Shown piece by piece: positions 1 to 7,171 of a DNA stretch of 36,575 nt; position 1 is the first letter of the stretch; the number at the start of each line of letters is the position of its first letter. The stretch is taken from assembly GCA_003169735.1 (NCBI GenBank), contig PNAP01000087.1, positions 1 to 36,575 on the forward strand, written 5' to 3'. The position numbers and the translations under genes were made by a program. The notes beneath the pieces were generated by a model. It did not search any database. It saw only the letters and a program-made list of their open reading frames with translations, and was not told where the DNA came from. The stretch comes from Chloroflexota bacterium (GTDB lineage Bacteria; Chloroflexota; Limnocylindria; Limnocylindrales; CSP1-4).

Positions 1-798
1 TTCATCGAGGTCCCCAGCCAGACCACCATCACCAAGGATAACGCGCCGATCAACGTCGACTTCCTGATCTACTGGCGCATCGTCGATCCGCTCCGCTCGA
101 TCGTGAACGTCGCCTACTTCGCGGGTGCACTCCAGGGCATCGCCACGACCACACTGCGTGCCGTCATCGGCGACATCCTCCTCGACGACGTCCTGTCCAA
201 GCGCGACCAGATCAACGAGATGTTGCGCGCCAAGCTCGACGAGCAGACCGAGCGCTGGGGCGGCAAGGTGACGACGGTCGAGATCCGCGAGATCATCCCG
301 CCGCGCGACGTTCAGGAAGCCATGAACCGGATGCTCTCCGCCGAGCGCAACCGGCGCGCCGTGATCACCGAATCCGAGGGTGCCCGGCAGTCGAACATCA
401 ACGTCGCCGAGGGCGAGAAGCAGGCGGCCATCCTGCGCGCCGAGGGCAAGCGCCAGTCGGCCATCCTCGAAGCCGAGGGTTTCAGCCAGGCGCTGGAACG
501 CATCTTCCAGGCCGCGCGCACGGTCGACGAGCGCACCATGACGCTCCAGTACCTCGAGGCACTCAAGGCGCTCGGCGCTTCGCCGTCGACCAAGTACATC
601 CTGCCGCTGGAGTTGACCGACCTCGCACGCCGCGTCGGCAACTACGTCGATCGCGGGTTCGCCGCAGCGAGCACGATGGCCGGGCCGCTGGCGCCGATGA
701 CCCCCGACTCGGCCTCGATGGGCTCGATCGGTGGCGAGCGCCAGGGTCCGCCAGGGCCGCCACCCGCCGCGCCGGGAGCGCCGCCCGCCTCGAGCTGA
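1..798 (+). CDS. SPFH/Band 7 (stomatin/flotillin-like) protein, 5'-truncated by window edge
   Basis: The reading frame is open from base 1, so the true start lies outside the window; 265 residues are visible. The visible part begins inside the SPFH domain (I-N-V-D-F-L-I-Y-W-R-I near the edge), continues through the conserved stretch about ALQGIATTTLRAVIGD, and then enters a long Ala/Glu/Arg helical segment with repeated AEG units (about residues 105-165 of the visible part) typical of the coiled coil of stomatin and flotillin proteins. The last about 45 residues are Gly/Pro/Ala-rich. Family members are membrane-anchored scaffolds that oligomerise and often partner a membrane protease (NfeD/HflK-like); the partner is not visible here, and the N-terminal membrane anchor must lie left of the window. 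The gene ends 89 bases before the next one on the same strand. Confidence 0.9.
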   Translation, partial: FIEVPSQTTITKDNAPINVDFLIYWRIVDPLRSIVNVAYFAGALQGIATTTLRAVIGDILLDDVLSKRDQINEMLRAKLDEQTERWGGKVTTVEIREIIPPRDVQEAMNRMLSAERNRRAVITESEGARQSNINVAEGEKQAAILRAEGKRQSAILEAEGFSQALERIFQAARTVDERTMTLQYLEALKALGASPSTKYILPLELTDLARRVGNYVDRGFAAASTMAGPLAPMTPDSASMGSIGGERQGPPGPPPAAPGAPPASS

Positions 799-872
799 AA
801 GCATGCCGTCAGGGACTTTCGCTCTTCGCTACGGGGTACTTCCGACGACGCCGTTGTGAGGTCCGTTGCGGT

Positions 873-878
873 TAGCAT
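873..878 (+). promoter_or_regulatory. -10-like box TAGCAT, possible leaderless start
   Basis: TAGCAT lies exactly 9 bases before the ATG at 888. The same hexamer with the same 9-base spacing precedes the glycosyltransferase ATG at 12877. No convincing Shine-Dalgarno sequence or -35 hexamer is present. A transcript starting about 7 bases after the box would have almost no leader. Confidence 0.35.
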
Positions 879-887
879 GGCAGCGAG

Positions 888-2084
888 ATGGCCGCCCGGA
901 TCCTTGTCGTTGCTGAAGACCCCAGTCTCCAGCGCATGCTCGCCGATACCGTGCGTGGCGAGGGCCACGATCTCCTGACCGCCGTTACCGGTCCGGATGG
1001 CCTCCGCCGCTGGAACGTTGACCAACCGGATCTCATCATCCTGGAGAGCCACCTCGAGGGCTTCGACGGCTACACCATGGTCGAGCGTGTCCGAGACGCC
1101 GAGAAGGTCGGACTCCACGTCCCGATGATCATGCTCGGCGATGGCACCGAAGTGGCCGACAAGGTGCGCGGCCTACGAGCGGGCGCCGACGACTACCTCG
1201 TCAAGCCCATCCACGCCGCCGAGCTGTTGGCACGCATGCGCAGCCTGCTGACCCGTTTCGGTCCCGTCGAACGTGCTACGGTGGGCCCCGTCCGCGGCCA
1301 GGTCCACGCCTACTACGGCGCCAAGGGCGGGGTCGGCACGACGACCATCGCCGTCAACACGGCGGTGGCACTGCATCGCATCGCGCATCGCAAGGTGGTC
1401 CTCGTTGATGCCGGGCTGCAATTCGGCGACCACCGCGTCTTCCTCGACCTCGGTCCCGATCGCCGCTCCATCGTCGATGCTGTTGCCTCGCCGACCATCG
1501 ACAGCGAGTTCCTGCGCCACCTGGTCGTCCACCACGAATCGGGCATCGACGTCCTGCTCGCCCCGCCGACCCCCGAACAGGCCGAGCAGGTCCTCGCCCA
1601 CAAGCAGCACATGATCCAGATCATCGACGCGCTGCGGACGATGTACGACTACGTCGTGATCGACCTGGACAAGCGCCTCGACGACCACAGCCTCGACGCC
1701 ATCACCGCCGCCGACACCCTGTTCGTGATCATGACCGCAGACCTGTCGTGCATCAAGAACGTCCGATTGGTGATGGAGACGATGGCGCAGATCGGCCTGC
1801 CCGACGACAAGGTCCAGCTCTTCATGAATCGAAGCAACGCCTTCACCGGCATCTCGGTCAAGTCCGTCGAGGGCGTGCTGCGTCGGCCGGTGCGCTACCA
1901 GGTCGTGAACGACTACCGCGTCGCCATCAGCGCCCTCAACAGTGGCGAGCCGTTCATGCACCATCGCGCCGACTCCGTGCTCGGCCGTTCGCTGCTCGAA
2001 TTCGTGCGTGCCATCGACAGCCGGCCCGCCATTGCCCATGCCCCGGTTCGCCAACCGGGGCGAATGGTGCCTGCCCTGAGCTGA
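888..2084 (+). CDS. CpaE/TadZ-like protein: degenerate receiver domain plus MinD/ParA-type ATPase
   Basis: 398 residues. Residues about 4-120 form a CheY-like receiver fold (acidic pair E10/D11, K106 in LVKP), but the phospho-acceptor aspartate position is glutamate (E53 in DLIILESHL) and the usual Thr/Ser is glycine (G84). Residues about 137-385 are a MinD/ParA-type ATPase with the deviant Walker A motif KGGVGTTT (K146 onward), a switch-like segment LVDAGLQFGD and a Walker B-like VVIDLDK. This architecture matches CpaE/TadZ, which positions the tight-adherence (Flp) pilus machinery at a cell pole; no tad/flp genes are visible, so the role here is inference. The ATG at 888 starts directly at the receiver domain and is preceded by a TAGCAT box, with no clear ribosome-binding site. 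The gene is convergent with the DUF1003-like gene; the stop codons lie 11 bases apart. Confidence 0.88.
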   Translation: MAARILVVAEDPSLQRMLADTVRGEGHDLLTAVTGPDGLRRWNVDQPDLIILESHLEGFDGYTMVERVRDAEKVGLHVPMIMLGDGTEVADKVRGLRAGADDYLVKPIHAAELLARMRSLLTRFGPVERATVGPVRGQVHAYYGAKGGVGTTTIAVNTAVALHRIAHRKVVLVDAGLQFGDHRVFLDLGPDRRSIVDAVASPTIDSEFLRHLVVHHESGIDVLLAPPTPEQAEQVLAHKQHMIQIIDALRTMYDYVVIDLDKRLDDHSLDAITAADTLFVIMTADLSCIKNVRLVMETMAQIGLPDDKVQLFMNRSNAFTGISVKSVEGVLRRPVRYQVVNDYRVAISALNSGEPFMHHRADSVLGRSLLEFVRAIDSRPAIAHAPVRQPGRMVPALS

Positions 2085-2099
2085 CGCTCGCCCCGTCAG
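2040..2099. terminator. Two hairpins at the convergent ends of the CpaE-like and DUF1003-like genes
   Basis: A perfect 9-bp stem with a 4-base loop lies inside the last codons of the CpaE-like gene (2040-2048 with 2053-2061). A second inverted repeat, CTGACG (2081-2086) and CGTCAG (2094-2099), has a 7-base spacer; its two arms contain the stop codons of the two converging genes (TGA at 2082-2084 and its minus-strand counterpart at 2096-2098). No T-tract follows, so a bidirectional transcription end is only suggested. Confidence 0.35.
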
Positions 2100-2557
2100 G
2101 CGGAGGTCGCGGTAGCGGCGCGGCGCAGGATCGCGAGCACCTCGTTCTGTCCGTCCAGGATCTCGAGCTGCTTCCGGCCGAGTTCGTGGATTGCCACGAG
2201 CGTGGCGTGGTCGGCCTCGGCGCGGGCGTCGCTGGCGGCCTGCGCCCGGTTGGCGCTCACCTGGAGCGAGATCATGATCGAGAGTTGGGGCAGGTTGAGG
2301 ACGGTCAACAGCAGCGGCCACGGCGTCCGGTCGAAGCCGATGACGTTGCCGGCGAAGAGCCAGACGACGATGCCGACGGTGATCCCGACGAACAGCCACA
2401 TCGAGCCGACGAGCTTGTTGACAACGTCGGCGATGCGGTCGAGAGCGCCCTCGCCGGCAACGTCGCGCGAGAGGACGAGCCGCGGGACGTGGAGATTGGG
2501 CGACGTCTTGGCGAGCGTCGCTTCCGACTCCGGGACCTGGACTCCGTGCTGCGTCAT
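2096..2557 (-). CDS. DUF1003-like small membrane protein
   Basis: 153 residues from the ATG at 2557, chosen because AGGAG sits 6 bases upstream; an in-frame ATG at 2605 has no such site. The protein has a polar N-terminus, an amphipathic segment, two hydrophobic helices (about residues 50-73 and 80-100) separated by a short loop ending in FDRTPWPLLL, and an Ala/Arg/Glu-rich helical tail. The loop, the N-L-P-Q-L-S-I-M-I-S-L-Q stretch and the following S-A-N-R-A-Q resemble the DUF1003 pattern (PYPFILLN...SQNRQ). Function of the family is unknown. It lies 69 bases downstream of the sigma factor gene on the same strand and may be co-transcribed with it. Confidence 0.72.
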   Translation of the reverse strand: MTQHGVQVPESEATLAKTSPNLHVPRLVLSRDVAGEGALDRIADVVNKLVGSMWLFVGITVGIVVWLFAGNVIGFDRTPWPLLLTVLNLPQLSIMISLQVSANRAQAASDARAEADHATLVAIHELGRKQLEILDGQNEVLAILRRAATATSA

Positions 2558-2626
2558 CTCGGGCTCCTCTCGATCCTGGGGATGGATCAGGGGAGCATGC
2601 AGCATCCGCGCTGGGTCGGTCGAGTG

Positions 2627-3139
2627 TCAGCGATCGCGGCCGAGGTCCTCGCGCAGGGACGCCCGGCAGCGCGACAGCCAGCTGGCCACCGTCCCCTCGG
2701 GCACGGACAGCATGACGGCGATCTCCCGCTGGGTGTAACCGTCGACGACGTTCAGCAGGAGCGCCGATCGGGTCCGAGGGTCCAGCCGTCGCAGCGCCGC
2801 CCACAGGTCCGGGTCGGAGGGGTCCGCCCAGCCTCGCGGCTCGACCCGGTGGAGTGCGGCCAGCCACCGTCGCCGGCCGCGCAGCTGGTTGAAGGCGAGG
2901 CGTAGGGCGATCGTGTAGAGCCACGCCCGGACGTCGCTGCCGTCGAAGCGCGACCATGACCGGTACGCCTTCAGGTACGCGTCCTGGGCGATGTCCTGGG
3001 CATCGTCGGGGTCGCCGAGGACGAGCACGAGACGACGAACGAGGTTGTCGTAGTGCGGCCGGACGGCCGCCTCGAAGGCGACCGGATCGACCTTCGAGGC
3101 GGAGCGGGGGAGGGAACGCGGTCGGATGACGGTCGCCAC
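2627..3139 (-). CDS. ECF-type RNA polymerase sigma factor
   Basis: 170 residues. Region 2 covers about residues 15-80 (GDPDDAQDIAQDAYLKAYRS and a W-L-Y-T-I-A-L-R-L-A-F-N segment). Region 4 covers about residues 110-165, with LDPRTRSALLLNVVDGYT and the helix-turn-helix REIAVMLSVPEGTVASWLSR. The length is normal for ECF sigma factors, which direct polymerase to stress-type promoters. The start is the GTG at 3139, one base after the TGA of the upstream membrane-protein gene; no in-frame ATG exists nearer the conserved region, and longer upstream frames read through the neighbour in a shadow frame. The tight spacing implies translational coupling with that neighbour, which is then the obvious candidate partner or anti-sigma, although the usual order is sigma first. 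Confidence 0.88.
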   Translation of the reverse strand: MATVIRPRSLPRSASKVDPVAFEAAVRPHYDNLVRRLVLVLGDPDDAQDIAQDAYLKAYRSWSRFDGSDVRAWLYTIALRLAFNQLRGRRRWLAALHRVEPRGWADPSDPDLWAALRRLDPRTRSALLLNVVDGYTQREIAVMLSVPEGTVASWLSRCRASLREDLGRDR

Positions 3140-3140
3140 G

Positions 3141-3659
3141 TCAGGGCATCGACTGCCCGAGGCAGTCCCCGGCTCCCCGGGCGCCGCTTTGCTGGTCGAT
3201 GACCATGTGCAGGTGGCCATCGCCGAGGATGGCTCCCGGTACCACGAAGCCATGCGCCGGCGGCGTCGACTGCAGGACGCTGGTCGTGCCCTTGCCGTTG
3301 GCCGACGGATCGCCCGACTCGACCTGCCAGACGACACCCGTGTAGCCACGGCCGGCGAGGAAGGCGGCCGCCTGCGGCGGGGTCATGCACTCCATGTTCG
3401 CGCCGGCGAGCGGTTGACCGGGGTTCTCGACGCCCTCGTAGCCGTGCGCAAGGTTCGTGACCACGACGGCTGCGCCGGCCATGGCGGTGGCGGCCATGGC
3501 GACGACGAGCACGGTGACCATCGATGCCGAGCGGACCAGGCGTCCTCGTCGCGCGGCTCGTGTCAGGGGCGGCGGTCCTTCGTTGACGGGTGCGTGGGCC
3601 TCCAACGCAACCATGCGCGTTCGCAGATCGCTGTCGATGGAAGGTCGGATCGGATCCAT
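3141..3659 (-). CDS. Single-pass membrane protein with PASTA-like outer domain, possible anti-sigma partner
   Basis: 172 residues from the ATG at 3659, preceded by a weak GAGGGA. About 45 polar N-terminal residues, rich in Arg near the membrane (RAARRGR), are followed by one hydrophobic helix (about 48-70) and an outer domain of about 100 residues. That domain carries two cysteines (in ECMTP and GDCLG) and a pattern like a PASTA repeat: A-A-F-L-A-G-R-G-Y, then TPPAHGFVVPGA, then L-H-M-V-I. No HxxxCxxC zinc anti-sigma motif is present. Because it ends one base before the ECF sigma start, a membrane-bound sigma regulator or signal sensor is the natural reading, but this rests on context only. 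Confidence 0.6.
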   Translation of the reverse strand: MDPIRPSIDSDLRTRMVALEAHAPVNEGPPPLTRAARRGRLVRSASMVTVLVVAMAATAMAGAAVVVTNLAHGYEGVENPGQPLAGANMECMTPPQAAAFLAGRGYTGVVWQVESGDPSANGKGTTSVLQSTPPAHGFVVPGAILGDGHLHMVIDQQSGARGAGDCLGQSMP

Positions 3660-3711
3660 GATCGGTCCCTCGTGCTGCTGCATCGGAGTGTGGCGGGTGT
3701 GCCGTTCACTC

Positions 3712-3738
3712 GATACAACACCGCCCCGCGCTGATTCC
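3712..3738 (-). promoter_or_regulatory. Candidate ECF-type promoter for the membrane protein/sigma pair
   Basis: On the minus strand GGAATC (3738-3733) is followed after 16 bases by GTATC (3716-3712), resembling the GGAAC-N16/17-GTC layout of many ECF-dependent promoters. It lies about 50 bases upstream of the ATG at 3659. If real, it would mean autoregulation by the sigma factor encoded downstream. Confidence 0.3.
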
Positions 3739-3744
3739 ATGCAC

Positions 3745-4341
3745 TCACGGACCGAGTGGTTCGACCAGGTAGCGTTGGAAGGTCGGAGCGAACGCGCCGA
3801 CCACGGTGTCGAGCGACGCGGACGCCAGCGGCTCGACGACGAGCACATACCGGAGCAGCGCGAGGCCGATCACCTGCGAGCCGAGCAACGTTACGCGGAG
3901 CTCCGGATCGCCGACGCCGAGCGCCGCGACGGCCGGGCCGAGGATCCGCACCAGCAGCAACTCGCGGATCATCGCCGCGGCCCCGGCATCGGTGATGGCC
4001 GAGCGCAGCATGCCGGACAGCGACGCCCGCGGCCTCGGGTCCTCCCAGATCGAGAGGAAGAACCGGGCGAATCGCTCGCCGGTCTCCTCGCGCGGCCCGC
4101 TCGAGAGGAGCGGCGCGATGTCGCGTCCATCGATGGGCAACTCGACGGCAGCCACGAAGAGGCGCTGCTTGGGGCCGAAGTAGTGGTGGATCAGGGCCGG
4201 ATCAACATCGGCGTCGGCCGCGATGGCACGGATCGACGCGCCGTCGTAGCCGTGGTCCGCGAACCGTTGCCGCGCGGCTTCCAGGATCCGCTCTCGGGAC
4301 CCGCTGCGGCCGGGGCGGCGGCCGGTCTTCCCGGTCCTCAC
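3745..4341 (-). CDS. TetR/AcrR-family transcriptional regulator
   Basis: 198 residues from the GTG at 4341, which overlaps the TGA of the upstream ATPase gene (GTGA); longer frames run antisense through the ATPase and are spurious. Residues about 14-60 form the TetR DNA-binding domain: SRERILEAARQRFADHGYDG, then A-S-I-R-A-I-A-A-D-A-D-V and ALIHHYFGPKQRLF. The C-terminal ligand and dimer domain contains a long hydrophobic helix (LLGSQVIGLALLRYVLVV). It is the last gene of the permease-ATPase-ATPase operon, so it likely represses that operon in the absence of an effector. A 24-bp palindrome over the operon promoter at 7139-7162 is the best candidate operator. Confidence 0.9.
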   Translation of the reverse strand: MRTGKTGRRPGRSGSRERILEAARQRFADHGYDGASIRAIAADADVDPALIHHYFGPKQRLFVAAVELPIDGRDIAPLLSSGPREETGERFARFFLSIWEDPRPRASLSGMLRSAITDAGAAAMIRELLLVRILGPAVAALGVGDPELRVTLLGSQVIGLALLRYVLVVEPLASASLDTVVGAFAPTFQRYLVEPLGP

Positions 4342-5201
4342 GCCGGGGAGTCGGCCGTCAGGCGCACGAACGTCTCGTCCAGGGTGGCTGGCTCGAGCGA
4401 GACACGGCCCTCGACATGGGCCCTGGCGAGGGCCTCCTGGACCTCGTCCGGTCCGCGGTCGATGACCCTGACCGTGCGGCCGCGGATGCTGACCAGGGCG
4501 CCAGCCGCGTCGAGTGTCTCGAAGACCCGCTCCCAATCCCCCGTCTGTACCTCGACGACCTGCGTGTCGCCGACGATCTGGCGCTGCGTGCCGTGGGCGA
4601 CGACGCGACCCGCGGCGAGGACGATGAGGCGGTCGCATTGACCAGCCTCGGACATGTGGTGGGTGGTGACGAGGGCGCCGAGTCCGCGTTCGACGGCACC
4701 ACGGATGGCGTCCCAGAGGCGCGCGCTCGCCAGCGGGTCGACGCCCGACGTCGGCTCATCAAGGACGAGCAGCTCGGGATCGTGGGCAAGGGCGATGGCG
4801 AAGGCAGCGCGCCGCCGGAGCCCGAGCGAGAGGTCGCCGGCGAGACGCCCGGCCGTTGGCGCCAGGTCCTCGGGCAGGGTCGCCCGGCCGTGGCCGCCAT
4901 AGGCCGCGAACGTGAAAGCGAGGTTCTCGGCGACCGTCAGGTCGTCGTACAGGCCGCCCATCTGGGGCACGTAGCCGACGCGTGCGCGTGCCTCGCGCGT
5001 CGGCGCGCCGCCGAGCAGCTTGACCGTGCCGGATGTCGGCGGCAAGAGGCCCAGCAGCATCCGGATGAGCGTCGTCTTGCCCGATCCGTTGGCGCCGACC
5101 ATGCCAACGACCTCGCCGGCATCGACAGCGACGTCCACGCTGCTGACGGCCACGACGTCTCCGAAGTGGCGCGTGAGCCCGGCGCCGCTGATCTGGTTCA
5201 T
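4338..5201 (-). CDS. ABC transporter ATP-binding protein (second of a YbhF-like split pair)
   Basis: 287 residues from the ATG at 5201, which overlaps the preceding ATPase stop as ATGA. Walker A is GANGSGKTT (about residues 35-43), the Q-loop region is YVPQMGG, the signature is the unusual DLSLGLRRR (canonical LSGGQ changed to LSLGL), Walker B plus catalytic Glu is LLVLDEPTSGVD, and the switch histidine is in TTHHMSEA. The C-terminal about 75 residues match the accessory tail of ABC-2 drug/polysaccharide ATPases. It powers export together with the permease at 6069-7115. Two consecutive ATPases with one ABC-2 permease recall E. coli YbhF, where two such domains are fused; here they are separate genes. 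Confidence 0.9.
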   Translation of the reverse strand: MNQISGAGLTRHFGDVVAVSSVDVAVDAGEVVGMVGANGSGKTTLIRMLLGLLPPTSGTVKLLGGAPTREARARVGYVPQMGGLYDDLTVAENLAFTFAAYGGHGRATLPEDLAPTAGRLAGDLSLGLRRRAAFAIALAHDPELLVLDEPTSGVDPLASARLWDAIRGAVERGLGALVTTHHMSEAGQCDRLIVLAAGRVVAHGTQRQIVGDTQVVEVQTGDWERVFETLDAAGALVSIRGRTVRVIDRGPDEVQEALARAHVEGRVSLEPATLDETFVRLTADSPA

Positions 5202-6058
5202 GCGGCTGGCGCCGCGGCCACCGCAGCCGCCGCTCGATCGGTCTGTTCGCTCATCAATTGCGCGACGATGACGGCGTCCTCGAGCGTCGGTGTGACGGGC
5301 ACCATGCCACTCGGCAGCTGTCCCGAGGCGACCCACGCGTACCAACCGGTGCCGTGGCGCCAAGGTTCGCCGACGCTCGGCTTCTGGTCGGTGGCGCCGA
5401 CGACGCCGGGCATCCGTGCCAGCAGCTCATCCGGGGTGCCGCTCAGCAGCGGGCGGCCATCGGCGAGCACGAGCACCCGGGACGTCCGCTCGGCCTCGTC
5501 GAGGTAAGTCGTGCTGAAGACGATGGCGGTGCCCTCGACGAGGAGTGCCGTCAGCAACCGCCAGAGCTCGGCCCGACCGACCGGGTCCACGCCCGTGGTC
5601 GGCTCGTCGAGGACAAGCAGCCGCGGGCGATGGATGACCGCCATGGCCAGTCCGAGTTTCCGGCGCATGCCGCCCGACAGTTCGTCGGCAAGGCGGTCAC
5701 GCGCGTCGAGGAGTCGGGTCCTGCGGAGGAGTTCCTCGACGCGTGCCGCCCGTTCAGCTGGCGGGACGCGATACACGCGCGCCACGAAGGCCAGATTCTC
5801 ACCGACGGTCAGGTCGCCGTAGCCACTCGGCGTCGCACCGACGTAGCCGATGGCGTCGCGCGACGGCCGTTCGATGCTCCCCGACGCGACGCCGATCGCG
5901 CCGACCAGCGTGCGCAGGAGCGTCGTCTTGCCCGCGCCGTCACCGCCGACCGCGGCCACGATCTCGCCAGGAGCGACTTCCAGGGTGATGCCCTCGAGGA
6001 CGTTGCGGCCGTCGAGGCTGACGGTCACGTCGCTCGCTCCGAATGAGGGCGCCGTCAT
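5198..6058 (-). CDS. ABC transporter ATP-binding protein (first of the pair)
   Basis: 286 residues from the ATG at 6058, 10 bases after the permease stop. Walker A is GGDGAGKTT, the signature is the canonical-type ELSGGMRRK, Walker B with catalytic Glu is LLVLDEPTTGVD, and the D-loop and switch region read VFSTTYLDEAERT, in which the usual H-loop histidine position appears to be tyrosine (T-T-Y-L-D), as in many ABC-2 ATPases that pair with a second NBD. The C-terminal tail is alanine-rich. It is the middle gene of the four-gene operon and overlaps the second ATPase by 4 bases, which favours stoichiometric synthesis of an asymmetric NBD pair. Confidence 0.9.
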   Translation of the reverse strand: MTAPSFGASDVTVSLDGRNVLEGITLEVAPGEIVAAVGGDGAGKTTLLRTLVGAIGVASGSIERPSRDAIGYVGATPSGYGDLTVGENLAFVARVYRVPPAERAARVEELLRRTRLLDARDRLADELSGGMRRKLGLAMAVIHRPRLLVLDEPTTGVDPVGRAELWRLLTALLVEGTAIVFSTTYLDEAERTSRVLVLADGRPLLSGTPDELLARMPGVVGATDQKPSVGEPWRHGTGWYAWVASGQLPSGMVPVTPTLEDAVIVAQLMSEQTDRAAAAVAAAPAA

Positions 6059-6068
6059 GGCGCGTGCC

Positions 6069-7115
6069 TCACGGGGTCGTGGCGCTGGCCCGGCCCGCCG
6101 ATGGCGCCAGGTCGCGACGGAAGCGCAGCACGGACAGACCGAAGATGAGCACCGCCATGATGGCCAGCGCGACGAGCGGGATGACCAGGCCGTCGATGGG
6201 CGTGCCGCGCACGAGCACGCCGCGGGCGATCTGCGTGAAGTAGGTGAGCGGCAACAGATAGCTGATCCAGCGCACGCCGATGGGGATGGCGGCGAGCGGG
6301 AAGACCATGCCCGACAGGAGGATCTGCGGCAGCAGCGTCATCAGCGCCAGCTGGATGGCCTGACCTTGATTCTGCGAGACGGTCGAGATGAGCACCCCGA
6401 GCCCGGTCGTGACGAACAGGAACAGCGCCGCCCCGAGCGCGAAGGTCAGGACATCGCCCCTGAAGGGCACGCCGAAGACGGCCAGCCCCACCGCGACGAC
6501 GATGATCATGTCCACCACCGCGACCGTGAAGTACGGGGCGATCTTGCCGAGGAAGACGTCGCGCGGCCGCAGCGGCATCACGGCGAGCGTCTCGAGCGTG
6601 CCCGTCTGGCGTTCACGGACGACGCCCAGGCTGGTGGCGATGGTCCCGACGAAGACGAGGATCATGCCGATGATCGCCGGCACCATGATGGTCGAGGTCT
6701 TGAGGTCGGGGTTGAACAGGATGGTCGGCGCGGGTAGCTGCGGCATCTGGGCCACGGCCGCCACCGCCGCGCGCGCGGCGAAGAGGTCGGCGCCGTCGAT
6801 GTAGATGGCGGGGGTGGGTCCGGTGACGATGGCGAGGTTGGCGCCGGCCCGACGGAGCAGATCCTGGGCCTGGTCGCTGCCACCGGCCGGGTCGGTCACA
6901 ACGACGTCGAAGTGCTCGGCCGGCAGGTTCGATGCCACGCTGGCGGCCCCTGGACCGTAGACGCCGACGCTGAGGACCGAGACATCGAAGCTGGCGGCGA
7001 AGCCGAAGATGAGCAGCAACACGAAGGGGATGAGCACGAGCATGGCCACCGTGCGGTGGTCGCGCCGCAATTCCCGGAACTCCTTGATCACGACCGCCAA
7101 CATGGCATCACCCAC
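6069..7115 (-). CDS. ABC-2 type permease of an exporter
   Basis: 348 residues. One N-terminal helix (about 22-45, MLVLIPFVLLLIFGFA) is followed by an outer domain of about 110 residues, then five hydrophobic helices (about 160-335) in the standard ABC-2 arrangement, with the cytoplasmic VVRERQTGTLETLAVMPL motif and the re-entrant LLPLTYFTQIARGVLVRG motif. This matches the YhhJ/YbhS/YbhR group of drug or lipid exporters. The ATG at 7115 is used here; a second in-frame ATG lies at 7103. Only one permease gene is present, so a homodimer would form the channel. A promoter (TTGACG, 18 bases, TAGAGT) lies just upstream. Confidence 0.9.
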   Translation of the reverse strand: MGDAMLAVVIKEFRELRRDHRTVAMLVLIPFVLLLIFGFAASFDVSVLSVGVYGPGAASVASNLPAEHFDVVVTDPAGGSDQAQDLLRRAGANLAIVTGPTPAIYIDGADLFAARAAVAAVAQMPQLPAPTILFNPDLKTSTIMVPAIIGMILVFVGTIATSLGVVRERQTGTLETLAVMPLRPRDVFLGKIAPYFTVAVVDMIIVVAVGLAVFGVPFRGDVLTFALGAALFLFVTTGLGVLISTVSQNQGQAIQLALMTLLPQILLSGMVFPLAAIPIGVRWISYLLPLTYFTQIARGVLVRGTPIDGLVIPLVALAIMAVLIFGLSVLRFRRDLAPSAGRASATTP

Positions 7116-7138
7116 GGCATCGAGAATTCAACAGTCGT

Positions 7139-7171
7139 GGAACTCTACACTCGGTGAGTTCCTGCCGTCAA
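7139..7171 (-). promoter_or_regulatory. Promoter and 24-bp palindromic operator of the ABC-2/TetR operon
   Basis: On the minus strand, TTGACG (7171-7166), an 18-base spacer and TAGAGT (7147-7142) form a reasonable sigma-70-type promoter about 27 bases upstream of the permease ATG. The perfect 7-bp arms GGAACTC (7139-7145) and GAGTTCC (7156-7162) flank a 10-base centre and cover the -10 box, the position expected for a repressor site. The TetR-family regulator encoded at the end of this operon is the likely ligand. The -35 box lies inside the end of the 7168-7635 gene. Confidence 0.55.

Noticed and set aside
1173-2957. Long minus-strand open frame (594 codons) opposite the CpaE-like gene
   Set aside because: Very Arg/Asp/His-rich, no family pattern, and it lies antisense to a well-supported gene and crosses other genes; a GC-rich shadow frame.
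5258-6737. Long plus-strand frames opposite the ABC-2 operon
   Set aside because: They are antisense to genes with clear Walker motifs and membrane segments and have no family features.
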